Origin: UBA6398 sp963660485
GTDB lineage: Bacteria > Bacteroidota > Bacteroidia > Bacteroidales > Bacteroidaceae
Length of the DNA stretch: 35,898 bases
Assembly (NCBI GenBank): GCA_963660485.1
Contig: CAVKYH010000024.1
Location: 1-35,898 of the forward strand
Reading direction: 5' to 3'
Below, piece after piece: positions 8,287 to 16,075 of this stretch (position 1 is its first letter; each line of letters opens with the position of its first letter). The translations under genes were made by a program, and so were the position numbers. The notes under the pieces are model-generated. The model made no database searches, had not been told where the DNA came from, and was given only the letters and a program-made list of their open reading frames with translations.

Positions 8287-8856
8287 TTACTTAGCTCCGG
8301 CAGCCTTACCAGACTTACGACGTATTTGTTCGCCAATATATAAGATACCTTTTCCCTTATATGGCTCTGGCATACGGAACGAACGTATTTTTGCGCAAAC
8401 TTGTCCGAGAAGTTGTTTATCGCACGACTCCAAGCAAATATACGGATTTTTATTTCTTTCAGACTTAGTTTCTACCTTTATTTCTGGTGGAAGTTGAAGA
8501 AATATGGGGTGGGTATAACCTAAAGAAAACTCCATAACGTTTCCTTCATTCGAAACACGATAACCTACGCCAACGAGTTCCATTTCCTTTTTATACCCCT
8601 CTGTAACACCCACTACCATGGAATTAACTAACGCGCGATACAAGCCATGAAATGATTGTTTCTGCTTTACATCAACGGTATCATTTTCTTCATTGATAGT
8701 GAATACTATCTCTCCGTTTTCAATTTTCACAATGATAGAAGGATCTATCTTCTGTGTCATCTCACCCTTCGGACCTTTTACAGTCACTACATTATCCTGA
8801 TATGTTACTGTAACGTTTGCAGGAATGTTTATTGGCAATTTTCCTATTCTTGACAT
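8287..8856 (-). CDS. rplF: Large ribosomal subunit protein uL6
   Basis: uL6 lies at the base of the L7/L12 stalk near the sarcin-ricin loop. I use the ATG at 8856, giving 189 residues starting MSRIGKLPINIP. The frame is open 15 codons further, but that would overlap the rpsH 3' end and lose the AGGAGGG ribosome site at 8863-8869, which decides the start. Two repeated uL6 folds are visible: the first has VTVKGPKGEM, the second carries YKGKGILYIGEQIRRKSGKA, the family C-terminal signature. It is 16 nt after rpsH and 23 nt before rplR. Confidence 0.97.
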   Translation of the reverse strand: MSRIGKLPINIPANVTVTYQDNVVTVKGPKGEMTQKIDPSIIVKIENGEIVFTINEENDTVDVKQKQSFHGLYRALVNSMVVGVTEGYKKEMELVGVGYRVSNEGNVMEFSLGYTHPIFLQLPPEIKVETKSERNKNPYICLESCDKQLLGQVCAKIRSFRMPEPYKGKGILYIGEQIRRKSGKAAGAK

Positions 8857-8862
8857 TTTTAT

Positions 8863-8869
8863 CCCTCCT
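8863..8869 (-). promoter_or_regulatory. Canonical Shine-Dalgarno of rplF
   Basis: AGGAGGG on the - strand lies 6 nt before the ATG at 8856. Strong Shine-Dalgarno sites are uncommon in Bacteroidota and in most other genes of this window, so this one is notable and fixes the rplF start. Confidence 0.7.
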
Positions 8870-8872
8870 AAA

Positions 8873-9268
8873 TTAATATATGTAGCATAATACCTCGCCA
8901 CCTATCTTCTGTACGGAAGCCTCCTTATCTGTCATAACTCCCTTAGAAGTAGAAATAATAGCAATACCAAGACCATTAATTACACGAGGCATATCCTTGT
9001 ATCCTGTATATTTTCTCAAACCAGGACGTGAAACACGTGTCAAACTCTTGATCGCATTCGTTTTGGTGGCTGGATTATATTTGAGAGCCACTTTAATTAC
9101 TCCTTGTGGGCCTTCATCTACAAACTTATAGTTCAAGATGTACCCTTTCTCAAAAAGGATCTTGGTGATGTCCTTTTTCAAATTTGATGCAGGCATCTCT
9201 ACCACTCGGTGATTAGCACGAATGGCATTACGAAGCCGTGTCAAATAATCTGCTATTGGATCTGTCAT
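8873..9268 (-). CDS. rpsH: Small ribosomal subunit protein uS8
   Basis: uS8 is a primary 16S rRNA binder in the 30S body. The 131 residues start MTDPIADYLTRLRNAIRANH and end GGEVLCYIY, both family hallmarks; the C-terminal motif around SRPGLRKYTGYKDMPRVING is also present. In E. coli uS8 represses the spc operon by binding mRNA near rplE; here no such site was identified. The gap from rpsN is 65 nt, longer than most, and carries a small hairpin (TCGAGA/TCTCGA). That gap could hold a local control or processing site. Confidence 0.98.
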   Translation of the reverse strand: MTDPIADYLTRLRNAIRANHRVVEMPASNLKKDITKILFEKGYILNYKFVDEGPQGVIKVALKYNPATKTNAIKSLTRVSRPGLRKYTGYKDMPRVINGLGIAIISTSKGVMTDKEASVQKIGGEVLCYIY

Positions 9269-9333
9269 TGATATGTTTGTTTAATTGATCGAGATTTCTC
9301 GACAATATTAAATAAATATTTTTCTATACTGGT

Positions 9334-9636
9334 TTACCAACTTGCTTTCTTCACTCCAGGGATTAAACCACTAGATGCCATCTCACGGAACTGAATACGC
9401 GACAAACCAAACATACGAAGATAGCCTTTGGGGCGCCCCGTAAGTTTACAACGATTGTGCATACGTATAGGAGATGCATTATGAGGAATTGCCTGAAGTT
9501 TACGAGCAGCTTCATAAGCCTCAACAGGATCGTCTGTAGTGTTGATTATTTTTTTTAGTGCTGCACGCTTTTCAGCATACTTGGCTACCATTTTGGCACG
9601 TTTAACTTCACGTGCTTTCATTGATTCCTTTGCCAT
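9334..9636 (-). CDS. rpsN: Small ribosomal subunit protein uS14, zinc-free long form
   Basis: uS14 is a 30S head protein needed for late assembly. At 100 residues it is the long form, starting MAKESMKAREVKRAKMVAKY, and it lacks the CxxC...CxxC zinc ribbon of the 61-residue form. The conserved C-terminal half includes NRCKLTGRPKGYLRMFGLSR, then IQFREMASSGLIPGVKKASW. Only one cysteine is present, so it should be zinc-independent, like bL36 of this operon. It is 5 nt after rplE. Confidence 0.98.
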   Translation of the reverse strand: MAKESMKAREVKRAKMVAKYAEKRAALKKIINTTDDPVEAYEAARKLQAIPHNASPIRMHNRCKLTGRPKGYLRMFGLSRIQFREMASSGLIPGVKKASW

Positions 9637-9641
9637 CTTGA

Positions 9642-10199
9642 TTAATTGTTTTTTACGTCTTTAAACGGCAATCCAAATTCTTTGAGAAGAGCATACCCCT
9701 CTTCGTCAGTCTGAGCCGTTGTTACAAAGGTTATGTTCATTCCATTGAGGCGGTCAACGCTATCAATATTGATTTCAGGGAAAATAATTTGCTCTTTGAT
9801 GCCAAGAGAGTAATTTCCACGGCCATCCAACTTACTATCAACTCCCTTAAAATCACGTATACGCGGGAGAGCCACACGAATAAGTTCCTCAAGAAATTCA
9901 TACATACGCTCACGACGCAAAGTCACTCTGACACCGATTGGCATTTTCTTACGAACCTTAAACTGAGCAATATCTTTCTTCGACAAAGTAGCAACTGCTT
10001 TCTGTCCAGTAATTATTGTAAGCTCTTCAATTGCCTTATCTATGATTTTTTTATCCTGAGTAGCTGCTCCAAGACCTTCGTTTATAACAATCTTCTTGAG
10101 CACAGGAATCTGCATGGGTGAAGAATAATTGAATTTCTTCATAAGAGCCGGCGCTATACGCTCGGCATAAACTTGTTTAAGACTTGCGGTGTTACTCAT
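9642..10199 (-). CDS. rplE: Large ribosomal subunit protein uL5
   Basis: uL5 binds 5S rRNA and touches P-site tRNA from the central protuberance. The 185 residues are the family length. The motifs KIVINEGLGAATQDKK, GQKAVATLSKKDIAQFKVRK and PIGVRVTLRRERMYEFLEEL are clear, and the end has GMNITFVTTAQTDEE. The start overlaps the rplX stop as TAATG. A Shine-Dalgarno-like GGGAGG at 10210-10215 lies 10 nt upstream inside rplX, so translation may begin both by coupling and by direct initiation. Confidence 0.98.
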   Translation of the reverse strand: MSNTASLKQVYAERIAPALMKKFNYSSPMQIPVLKKIVINEGLGAATQDKKIIDKAIEELTIITGQKAVATLSKKDIAQFKVRKKMPIGVRVTLRRERMYEFLEELIRVALPRIRDFKGVDSKLDGRGNYSLGIKEQIIFPEINIDSVDRLNGMNITFVTTAQTDEEGYALLKEFGLPFKDVKNN

Positions 10200-10519
10200 T
10201 ACTTAATTTCCTCCCCTGATTTTTTAGAATAACGCACGAGTTTGCCTTCATCATTGCGACGACGCCCTATTCGTGTAGGCTTGCCGCTTTTAGGGTCAAT
10301 AAGACTTAAATTCGAAATATGAATCGGAGCCTCTTTTTTGATGATGCCACCCTGCGGAGTTTTTGCAGAAGGTTTCTGTGATTTCGACACCATATTGACA
10401 CCCTCTACAATTGCACGCTGTTCAGCAACAAGAACCTTAAGTACCTTGCCTTTTTGACCACGATTTTCGCCCGCATTCACGTAAACGACATCGTCTTTTT
10501 TAATATGTAATTTACTCAT
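10199..10519 (-). CDS. rplX: Large ribosomal subunit protein uL24
   Basis: uL24 is one of the two initiators of 50S assembly and later borders the exit tunnel. The 106 residues begin MSKLHIKKDDVVYVNAGENR; the KOW motif is at about residues 6-35 (VYVNAGENRGQKGKVLKVL). The stretch GVNMVSKSQKPSAKTPQGGI is typical of the family, and DPKSGKPTRIGRRRNDEGK follows. The stop overlaps the rplE start by one base, suggesting coupled translation; the start lies 13 nt after rplN. Confidence 0.98.
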   Translation of the reverse strand: MSKLHIKKDDVVYVNAGENRGQKGKVLKVLVAEQRAIVEGVNMVSKSQKPSAKTPQGGIIKKEAPIHISNLSLIDPKSGKPTRIGRRRNDEGKLVRYSKKSGEEIK

Positions 10520-10532
10520 CTCTGCTTTAATG

Positions 10533-10898
10533 TTAAAGTACTTCTGGTGCCAACGACACTACTTTCATGTTAACTGCACGAAGTTCTCGAGCCACAGGAC
10601 CAAAGATACGACTACCACGAAGTTCGCCTGCACTATTCAACAATACACACGCATTATCATCAAAGCGAATGCAAGAACCATCGGCACGATGAACTTCTTT
10701 GTTAGTGCGAACGATCAAGGCACGCGACACGGTTCCTTTCTTCATATCACTTGAAGGTATCACGTTTTGAACAGCAACAACAATAACATCGCCAACAGTG
10801 GCATAGCGACGTTTGGTACCGCCGAGTACACGAATGCACACTGCCTCACGAGCACCACTATTGTCGGCTACATTGAGTCTGGTTTCTACCTGTATCAT
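10533..10898 (-). CDS. rplN: Large ribosomal subunit protein uL14
   Basis: uL14 forms an intersubunit bridge and is the docking site of the silencing factor RsfS. The 121 residues start MIQVETRLNVADNSGAREAV and include VLGGTKRRYATVGDVIVVAV. RFDDNACVLLNSAGELRGSR and the end VVSLAPEVL match the family. It follows rpsQ by only 2 nt, so the two are probably translated together, and precedes rplX by 13 nt. Confidence 0.98.
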   Translation of the reverse strand: MIQVETRLNVADNSGAREAVCIRVLGGTKRRYATVGDVIVVAVQNVIPSSDMKKGTVSRALIVRTNKEVHRADGSCIRFDDNACVLLNSAGELRGSRIFGPVARELRAVNMKVVSLAPEVL

Positions 10899-10900
10899 TT

Positions 10901-11158
10901 TTACTTAGCTTTTTCTACTATTTCTACTAATCTCCATCTCTTGGTTTTACTCAAGGGACGAGTTTCCATAATCAAGACCGTATCACCTACATTGCACTCA
11001 TTTTTTTCATCATGAGCATGATATGATTTAGTCTTTGACACAAACTTGCCGTAAATAGGATGCATCTCTTTAAATTTGGCTTCAACAACAATGGTTTTAT
11101 TCATTTTGTTGCTAACCACTACACCCTGGCGGGTCTTTCTTAAATTTCTTTCTTCCAT
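10901..11158 (-). CDS. rpsQ: Small ribosomal subunit protein uS17
   Basis: uS17 is an OB-fold 30S protein that binds the 5' domain of 16S rRNA. The 85 residues start MEERNLRKTRQGVVVSNKMN and contain KTIVVEAKFKEMHPIYGKF. The CNVGDTVLIMETRPLSKTKR stretch near the end is the family signature. It is 14 nt after rpmC and 2 nt before rplN, as in other S10-spc clusters. Confidence 0.98.
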   Translation of the reverse strand: MEERNLRKTRQGVVVSNKMNKTIVVEAKFKEMHPIYGKFVSKTKSYHAHDEKNECNVGDTVLIMETRPLSKTKRWRLVEIVEKAK

Positions 11159-11172
11159 TTGTTACCTGCCTT

Positions 11173-11367
11173 TTATTTATTAAGTTCTCTTTGACGCAAT
11201 ATAGTTTTTATTCGTGCGATTGTACGACGAGCTTCCTTAATGCGTGAAGGATTCTCTACAGGAGATATGGAATGATTGAGTTTCAACTGATAATAGTTTG
11301 CCTCTTCTGTACCAAGGCTCTCTTTCAATTCGTTTGTAGGAAGTTCTTTTATTTCAGCAATCTTCAT
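11173..11367 (-). CDS. rpmC: Large ribosomal subunit protein uL29
   Basis: uL29 is a two-helix protein near the tunnel exit that helps form the docking site for trigger factor and SRP. I use the ATG at 11367, giving 64 residues starting MKIAEIKELPTNELKESLGT. A TTG two codons upstream is in frame but overlaps rplP and is less likely. The C-terminal RRTIARIKTILRQRELNK is the family hallmark. It is 2 nt after the rplP stop, which suggests coupled translation. Confidence 0.96.
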   Translation of the reverse strand: MKIAEIKELPTNELKESLGTEEANYYQLKLNHSISPVENPSRIKEARRTIARIKTILRQRELNK

Positions 11368-11369
11368 AA

Positions 11370-11795
11370 TCAAGCATTTTTATCATAATCACGTCGTACA
11401 ACGAATTTGGTTGTAACGGGAAGTTTTTGCGCAGCAAGACGCAAAGCCTCTTTTGCTACCTCGTACGAAACTCCTTCCACCTCAAATATAATACGTCCCG
11501 GAGTTATAGGGAACACATATCCCACAGGATCACCTTTACCTTTACCCATACGTACATCTGCAGGCTTCTTTGTAATCGGTTTATCCGGGAATATACGAAT
11601 CCAAATCTGACCTTCACGTTGCATATAACGAGACACAGCAACACGGGCAGCCTCTATCTGGCGTTGATTTATCCATTCAGTATCTAGGCTTTTAATACCA
11701 AAACTTCCAAACGCCAATTGATTTCCTCTTTGTGCATTGCCCTTGCAACGGCCTTTTTGAGGTCTTCTATATTTAGTTCTTTTTGGTTGTAACAT
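11370..11795 (-). CDS. rplP: Large ribosomal subunit protein uL16
   Basis: uL16 joins the 50S late, close to the A-site tRNA elbow, and completes the active centre. The 141 residues begin MLQPKRTKYRRPQKGRCKGN. The conserved loop near the peptidyl transferase centre is present as RMGKGKGDPVGYV. Other family motifs are EGQIWIRIFPDKPITKKPAD and GVSYEVAKEALRLAAQKLP. It is 14 nt after rpsC and 2 nt before rpmC. Confidence 0.98.
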   Translation of the reverse strand: MLQPKRTKYRRPQKGRCKGNAQRGNQLAFGSFGIKSLDTEWINQRQIEAARVAVSRYMQREGQIWIRIFPDKPITKKPADVRMGKGKGDPVGYVFPITPGRIIFEVEGVSYEVAKEALRLAAQKLPVTTKFVVRRDYDKNA

Positions 11796-11809
11796 TGTTT
11801 TTTCTAAAA

Positions 11810-12547
11810 TTAGCGGTTATTATTTCTTCTTTTGCTGAAGCCGCGTCTACGCTCACCGCCTTGGCGACTATTTTCTTTTTGCTGTGCATAATTTGGAGCG
11901 AGATCTACCTTATGGTAAACTTCACCACGACATATCCACACCTTAATACCCAAAAGTCCTACCTTGGTAAGAGCAGTGGTTTGACAATAGTCAATATCTG
12001 CACGGAAAGTATGAAGAGGAGTACGTCCTTCCTTATACATCTCCTGACGTGCCATTTCTGCGCCATTCAAACGTCCTGCAATATGTACTTTGATACCTTC
12101 TGCACCAGCACGCATTGTATTCTGAATAGCCATTTTAATAACACGGCGATAAGCCATTTTGCCTTCAATCTGGCGAGCAATTGTTTTGCCTACTATCTGT
12201 GCGTCAAGATCAGGCTTCTTTACTTCGAAGATATTAACCTGAATATCCTTACTCGTGAGTTTCTTCAACTCTTCCTTAAGTTTATCAACTTCCTGACCAC
12301 CCTTACCAATGATAAGTCCTGGACGAGAGGTACAAATAGTTACAGTGATAAGCTTAAGCGTGCGTTCAATGACAACTTTAGATACAGCATTACCTGCAGC
12401 GCGTTCGTCAAGACGCATCTGGATATAATTACGGATTTTACTATCTTCAACAATATTGTCAGGATAGTTATGTTCACCGAACCAATTTGAATCCCAACCA
12501 CGGATAATACCAAGTCTATTACTAATCGGATTTACTTTCTGTCCCAT
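11810..12547 (-). CDS. rpsC: Small ribosomal subunit protein uS3
   Basis: uS3 lines the mRNA entry tunnel and helps unwind mRNA. The 245 residues start MGQKVNPISNRLGIIRGWDS. The KH domain is at about 40-110, with the SRPGLIIGKGGQEVDKLKEE loop. The C-terminal domain carries GLLGIKVWICRGEVYHK. A basic, glycine-containing tail (RQGGERRRGFSKRRNNNR) closes the protein, as in several Bacteroidota. It is 8 nt after rplV. Confidence 0.98.
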   Translation of the reverse strand: MGQKVNPISNRLGIIRGWDSNWFGEHNYPDNIVEDSKIRNYIQMRLDERAAGNAVSKVVIERTLKLITVTICTSRPGLIIGKGGQEVDKLKEELKKLTSKDIQVNIFEVKKPDLDAQIVGKTIARQIEGKMAYRRVIKMAIQNTMRAGAEGIKVHIAGRLNGAEMARQEMYKEGRTPLHTFRADIDYCQTTALTKVGLLGIKVWICRGEVYHKVDLAPNYAQQKENSRQGGERRRGFSKRRNNNR

Positions 12548-12555
12548 AATCTTAA

Positions 12556-12954
12556 TTATTTCTCATTTTTTGTTCCGACGAACAATGTTACATGATTGGA
12601 ACGTTTGCGAATTCGATAGCCACGTCCCTGTGGAGCAGGACGCATACGCTTAAGGGTAACGCCTTCGTCAACAAACACTTTCGTAATGAAGAGTTCGCCA
12701 ACTTCAGCTTTACGATCATTTTTCGCCTCCCAATTACTGATAGCAGAACGCAAAAGTTTCTCTACCGGTACAGAAGCTGCTTTTGCAGAAAAGCGAAGCG
12801 TACCAAGCGCACGATTTACCTCCATACCACGAATCATATCCACAACATAACGCATTTTACGAGGTGAAGAGGGAACGCCGTTAAGCTTGGCAAAGTACTG
12901 GGTCTTGCGGCTTTCTTTAATAGCATTAGCCGCCAATCTTTTTCTTTTTCCCAT
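12556..12954 (-). CDS. rplV: Large ribosomal subunit protein uL22
   Basis: uL22 has a globular surface domain and a long beta hairpin that lines the exit tunnel and contacts macrolides. The 132 residues start MGKRKRLAANAIKESRKTQY. The core has SSPRKMRYVVDMIRGMEVNR and the hairpin contains MRPAPQGRGYRIRKRSNHVT. No insertion or deletion in the hairpin tip is obvious. The gap from rpsS is 41 nt, without a recognisable promoter. Confidence 0.97.
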   Translation of the reverse strand: MGKRKRLAANAIKESRKTQYFAKLNGVPSSPRKMRYVVDMIRGMEVNRALGTLRFSAKAASVPVEKLLRSAISNWEAKNDRKAEVGELFITKVFVDEGVTLKRMRPAPQGRGYRIRKRSNHVTLFVGTKNEK

Positions 12955-12995
12955 TATCTATTATTCTTATTTTTCTTTATTACCTGCTCCTGCGA

Positions 12996-13265
12996 TTACT
13001 TCTTGTTGTTACCAGAATGACCGCCGAACCTACGTGTGGGAGCGAACTCTCCAAGTTTATGACCCACCATATTTTCCGTAACGTAGACAGGAATGAACTT
13101 ATTTCCATTATGAACAGCAATGGTATGTCCCACAAAATCCGGGGATATCATTGATGCTCTCGACCATGTTTTTACAACGCTTTTCTTGCCGCTTTCATTC
13201 ATGGCAAGAATTTTCTTTTCCAAAGTAACTGCGATGTACGGTCCTTTTTTTAATGAACGACTCAT
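12996..13265 (-). CDS. rpsS: Small ribosomal subunit protein uS19
   Basis: uS19 is in the 30S head and bridges to the 50S central protuberance with uS13. The 89 residues open with MSRSLKKGPYIAVTLEKKIL and contain TWSRASMISPDFVGHTIAVH, then GNKFIPVYVTENMVGHKLGE. The end FAPTRRFGGHSGNNKK is the normal terminus. It is 18 nt after rplB and 41 nt before rplV. Confidence 0.98.
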   Translation of the reverse strand: MSRSLKKGPYIAVTLEKKILAMNESGKKSVVKTWSRASMISPDFVGHTIAVHNGNKFIPVYVTENMVGHKLGEFAPTRRFGGHSGNNKK

Positions 13266-13283
13266 AATTTACTCTCTTTACAG

Positions 13284-14114
13284 TTATTTCTTAGCGTTTG
13301 CTCTTTCAATGATATATTTGTTCGATGCTTTCTTCGGAGCCCTTGTCTTAAGACCCTTAGCATACAAGCCGTTTCTTGAACGCGGATGACCTCCCGACTG
13401 ACGACCTTCACCACCACCCATCGGGTGATCTACAGGGTTCATAACAACACCACGGTTATGAGGACGGCGGCCAAGCCAACGGCTACGACCAGCCTTTCCT
13501 GAACTCTCAAGAGCATGATCGGAATTTCCGACACTACCAACAGTAGCTTTGCAAGCACTAAGAATCTGACGTGTTTCACCAGAGGGTAATTTGATTACAC
13601 AGTAACGACCTTCACGAGAAGTGAGTTGCGCAAAGTTACCTGCAGAACGTACGAGCCTTGCGCCCTGACCGGGACGAAGTTCTATATTGTGAATCACTGT
13701 ACCTACAGGAATATTTTGAAGAGGGAGAGCATTTCCCACTTCAGGAGCAGCTTGTGCACCAGACATAACGGTTGCTCCAACTTTAAGTCCATTAGGGGCA
13801 ATGATATAACGTTTTTCACCGTCAGCATAGAAGAGCAATGCAATACGAGCCGAACGATTGGGATCGTATTCTATTGTCTTTACCACTGCGGGTACACCAT
13901 CTTTCTCTCTTTGAAAGTCAACAAGACGGAGTTTACGTTTGTGGCCACCGCCACGATAACGCACCGTCATTTTGCCTACATTATTACGACCACCGGTAGA
14001 ACGTTTGCCGTAAACGAGAGATTTTTCTGGTACGGATGCAGTAATTTCTTCGAACGTACCAATAATTTTATGTCTCTGACCTGGTGTAGTAGGTTTAATT
14101 TTACGTACTGCCAT
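13284..14114 (-). CDS. rplB: Large ribosomal subunit protein uL2
   Basis: uL2 is needed for subunit joining and lies near the peptidyl transferase centre. The 276 residues match the family. The N-terminal OB domain has RYRGGGHKRKLRLVDFQREK, and the SH3-like domain has GTVIHNIELRPGQGARLVRS. The C-terminal loop GVVMNPVDHPMGGGEGRQSG includes the conserved histidine near the active site. It is 6 nt after rplW and 18 nt before rpsS. Confidence 0.98.
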   Translation of the reverse strand: MAVRKIKPTTPGQRHKIIGTFEEITASVPEKSLVYGKRSTGGRNNVGKMTVRYRGGGHKRKLRLVDFQREKDGVPAVVKTIEYDPNRSARIALLFYADGEKRYIIAPNGLKVGATVMSGAQAAPEVGNALPLQNIPVGTVIHNIELRPGQGARLVRSAGNFAQLTSREGRYCVIKLPSGETRQILSACKATVGSVGNSDHALESSGKAGRSRWLGRRPHNRGVVMNPVDHPMGGGEGRQSGGHPRSRNGLYAKGLKTRAPKKASNKYIIERANAKK

Positions 14115-14120
14115 ATCTTA

Positions 14121-14411
14121 TCAAATGTTGCTGTAAAAATCTATTATATCACCGTCTTTCAATGTTACAACGGCTTTTTTATAGGCATTGGTACGACCTT
14201 TTGTAAAACCAGAGCGTGTATAACGGCTCTTGTTCTTACCGGCGTAACGCATTGTACTAATACCAATGACGTTTACGTTATAAAGATCTTCTATTTCTGC
14301 CTTTATTTGCATTTTATTTGCTTGGGGGCTTACGATGAAGCCGTATTTCTTCTCAGTGTCGGTCAAACGATTCATTTTCTCGGTAACCAACGGACGAATT
14401 ATAAATCTCAT
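14121..14411 (-). CDS. rplW: Large ribosomal subunit protein uL23
   Basis: uL23 sits beside the exit tunnel and binds trigger factor and SRP. The 96 residues start MRFIIRPLVTEKMNRLTDTE and contain YGFIVSPQANKMQIKAEIED. VNVIGISTMRYAGKNKSRYT and the VVTLKDGDIIDFYSNI end follow. The gene begins 2 nt after the rplD stop. An AAGGAGG at 14419-14425 inside the last rplD codons, 7 nt before the ATG, is a strong ribosome site. Confidence 0.98.
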   Translation of the reverse strand: MRFIIRPLVTEKMNRLTDTEKKYGFIVSPQANKMQIKAEIEDLYNVNVIGISTMRYAGKNKSRYTRSGFTKGRTNAYKKAVVTLKDGDIIDFYSNI

Positions 14412-14413
14412 GA

Positions 14414-15052
14414 TTAAGCCTCCTTGTTGTTAAATGCGTCATTAATTTCCTTAATGCTCTTCTCTGTAACGAGCAACACACTTGCATCAAGCACGATGTA
14501 TGTGTTTAAGGTTTTAGCAATAGTCACCTTGGTGTCCTGAAGATTACGTCCCGAAAGATATACATTTCTATCAACATCAGGAAGAACAACAAGCGATCTC
14601 TTGTCGGCAACTTTAAGATTGTTGAGCAATTCTATATAGCTTTTTGTTTTGGGAGCGTCAAAAGTGAAATCCTCAACAACTATTATAGAATTTTCCTTAG
14701 CTTTATAGCTAAGTGCAGAACGACGAGCAAGATCTTTCACTTTCTTATTGAGCTTAAAGCCGTAATCACGAGGTTTAGGACCGAACACACGCGCTCCACC
14801 TACCAACAACGGTGAATTAATATCACCACGACGAGCTCCGCCGCCACCTTTTTGGCGTCCAAGTTTACGGGTAGAACCGCTGATTTCGCTTCTTTCCTTC
14901 GATTTGGCAGTACCTTGACGACGATTTGCCATATACTGCTTCACAGCAAGATAAATAGCATGGTCGTTGGGTTCGATACCATAAATACTGTCATTAAGTG
15001 TTACTTTACGACCCGTATCTTCTCCTTTTATATTATATACACTTAGTTCCAT
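14414..15052 (-). CDS. rplD: Large ribosomal subunit protein uL4
   Basis: uL4 binds 23S domain I and its extended loop narrows the exit tunnel. I use the ATG at 15052, giving 212 residues starting MELSVYNIKGEDTGRKVTLN; it overlaps the rplC stop as TAATG. A start at 15085 would be inside rplC. The tunnel loop is GRQKGGGGARRGDINSPLLV, followed by GGARVFGPKPRDY. In E. coli uL4 represses the S10 operon through its leader; whether the fusA-rpsJ hairpin here serves that role is unknown. Confidence 0.97.
   Translation of the reverse strand: MELSVYNIKGEDTGRKVTLNDSIYGIEPNDHAIYLAVKQYMANRRQGTAKSKERSEISGSTRKLGRQKGGGGARRGDINSPLLVGGARVFGPKPRDYGFKLNKKVKDLARRSALSYKAKENSIIVVEDFTFDAPKTKSYIELLNNLKVADKRSLVVLPDVDRNVYLSGRNLQDTKVTIAKTLNTYIVLDASVLLVTEKSIKEINDAFNNKEA
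14419..14425 (-). promoter_or_regulatory. Canonical Shine-Dalgarno of rplW
   Basis: AAGGAGG on the - strand lies 7 nt before the rplW ATG and overlaps the last codons of rplD. It is one of three strong ribosome sites in the operon, with those of rplF and rplE. Confidence 0.65.
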
Positions 15053-15669
15053 TATTTCTTGAGAATTAAGATTGAACCTTTGCATCCGGGAACAGAACCT
15101 TTTATCAGCAAGAGGTTGCTCTCAGGAATAACTTTAAGTATTTGCAAATTGTGTGTAGTTACACGCTCGTTACCCATATGGCCACCCATGCGCATACCTT
15201 TGAACACCTTTGCAGGATAAGAGCACGCACCAATAGAACCCGGTTTTCTCAAACGGTCATCTTGACCATGAGTAGTTTGACCTACACCGCCGAAACCATG
15301 TCTTTTAACAACACCTTGAAAGCCATGTCCTTTAGACGTGCCGGTAACATTAACGTAGCTCACTGTAGAGAACACGTCAACGGTAACAATGTCGCCTAAA
15401 TTCAACTCCTTGTCAAAATCAGTGAACTCGGCCAAGTGGCGCTTGGGAGTGGTACCCGCTTTCTTAAAGTGTCCTTCCATAGGCTTGGTAGTATTCTTTT
15501 CCTTAGCCTCTTGGAAACCGAGTTGAACAGCAGCATAGCCGTCCTTCTCCACACTCTTCACTTGCGTTACCACACAAGGGCCAGCTTCGATAACAGTGCA
15601 TGGCACATTTTTGCCCTCAGCACTGAAAACGGATGTCATTCCGATTTTCTTTCCTAATAATCCTGGCAT
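15052..15669 (-). CDS. rplC: Large ribosomal subunit protein uL3
   Basis: uL3 starts 50S assembly with uL24 and sends a loop to the peptidyl transferase centre. The 205 residues begin MPGLLGKKIGMTSVFSAEGK. The central loop GTSKGHGFQGVVKRHGFGGV and the QTTHGQDDRLRKPGSIGACS stretch are family signatures, and FKGMRMGGHMGNERVT follows. It lies 41 nt after rpsJ, and its stop overlaps the rplD ATG by one base. Confidence 0.98.
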   Translation of the reverse strand: MPGLLGKKIGMTSVFSAEGKNVPCTVIEAGPCVVTQVKSVEKDGYAAVQLGFQEAKEKNTTKPMEGHFKKAGTTPKRHLAEFTDFDKELNLGDIVTVDVFSTVSYVNVTGTSKGHGFQGVVKRHGFGGVGQTTHGQDDRLRKPGSIGACSYPAKVFKGMRMGGHMGNERVTTHNLQILKVIPESNLLLIKGSVPGCKGSILILKK

Positions 15670-15710
15670 TTCAGTAATTTATTTGAGTGATTTATTATAT
15701 ATTGTTTTTA

Positions 15711-16016
15711 CTATACCTTAATCTCAACCTCAACGCCACAAGGCAATTCAAGTTTCATCAAAGCGTCTACAGTTTTCGAAGTAGAGCTATAGATGTCAAT
15801 AAGGCGCTTGTAACTCGAAAGTTCAAACTGTTCGCGTGCTTTCTTGTTAACAAAAGTACTGCGGTTTACAGTAATGATGCGTTTATGAGTAGGAAGTGGA
15901 ATCGGACCACTCACAATTGCTCCTGTAGCCTTTACAGTTTTCACGATTTTCTCAGCAGACTTTTCTACCAAGGAATAATCGTAGGATTTAAGTTTGATTC
16001 TAATTTTTTGACTCAT
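15711..16016 (-). CDS. rpsJ: Small ribosomal subunit protein uS10
   Basis: uS10 is a 30S head protein that, as NusE, also takes part in antitermination with NusB and NusG. The 101 residues start MSQKIRIKLKSYDYSLVEKS and contain the family motif GPIPLPTHKRIITVNRS, then KKAREQFELSSYKRLIDIY. The gene opens the S10 block. It follows a 70-nt spacer after fusA that folds into a long hairpin, so this is a likely point of separate control or RNA processing. Confidence 0.98.
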   Translation of the reverse strand: MSQKIRIKLKSYDYSLVEKSAEKIVKTVKATGAIVSGPIPLPTHKRIITVNRSTFVNKKAREQFELSSYKRLIDIYSSTSKTVDALMKLELPCGVEVEIKV

Positions 16017-16038
16017 TGTTTTTTATATTACACCGTTC

Positions 16039-16075
16039 GAACGGGAGTAAGAGTCATTCATTACCCCCACCGTTC
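16039..16075 (-). promoter_or_regulatory. Hairpin in the fusA-rpsJ spacer
   Basis: On the - strand the arms at 16061-16075 and 16039-16050 pair over 12 positions with one G-U wobble and a 3-nt bulge, leaving a 10-nt loop. A 12-base palindrome (CCGTTCGAACGG, 16033-16044) overlaps the second arm and offers a competing fold. No T run follows, so it is not a simple terminator. It could be a processing or protein-binding site before rpsJ. Confidence 0.55.
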
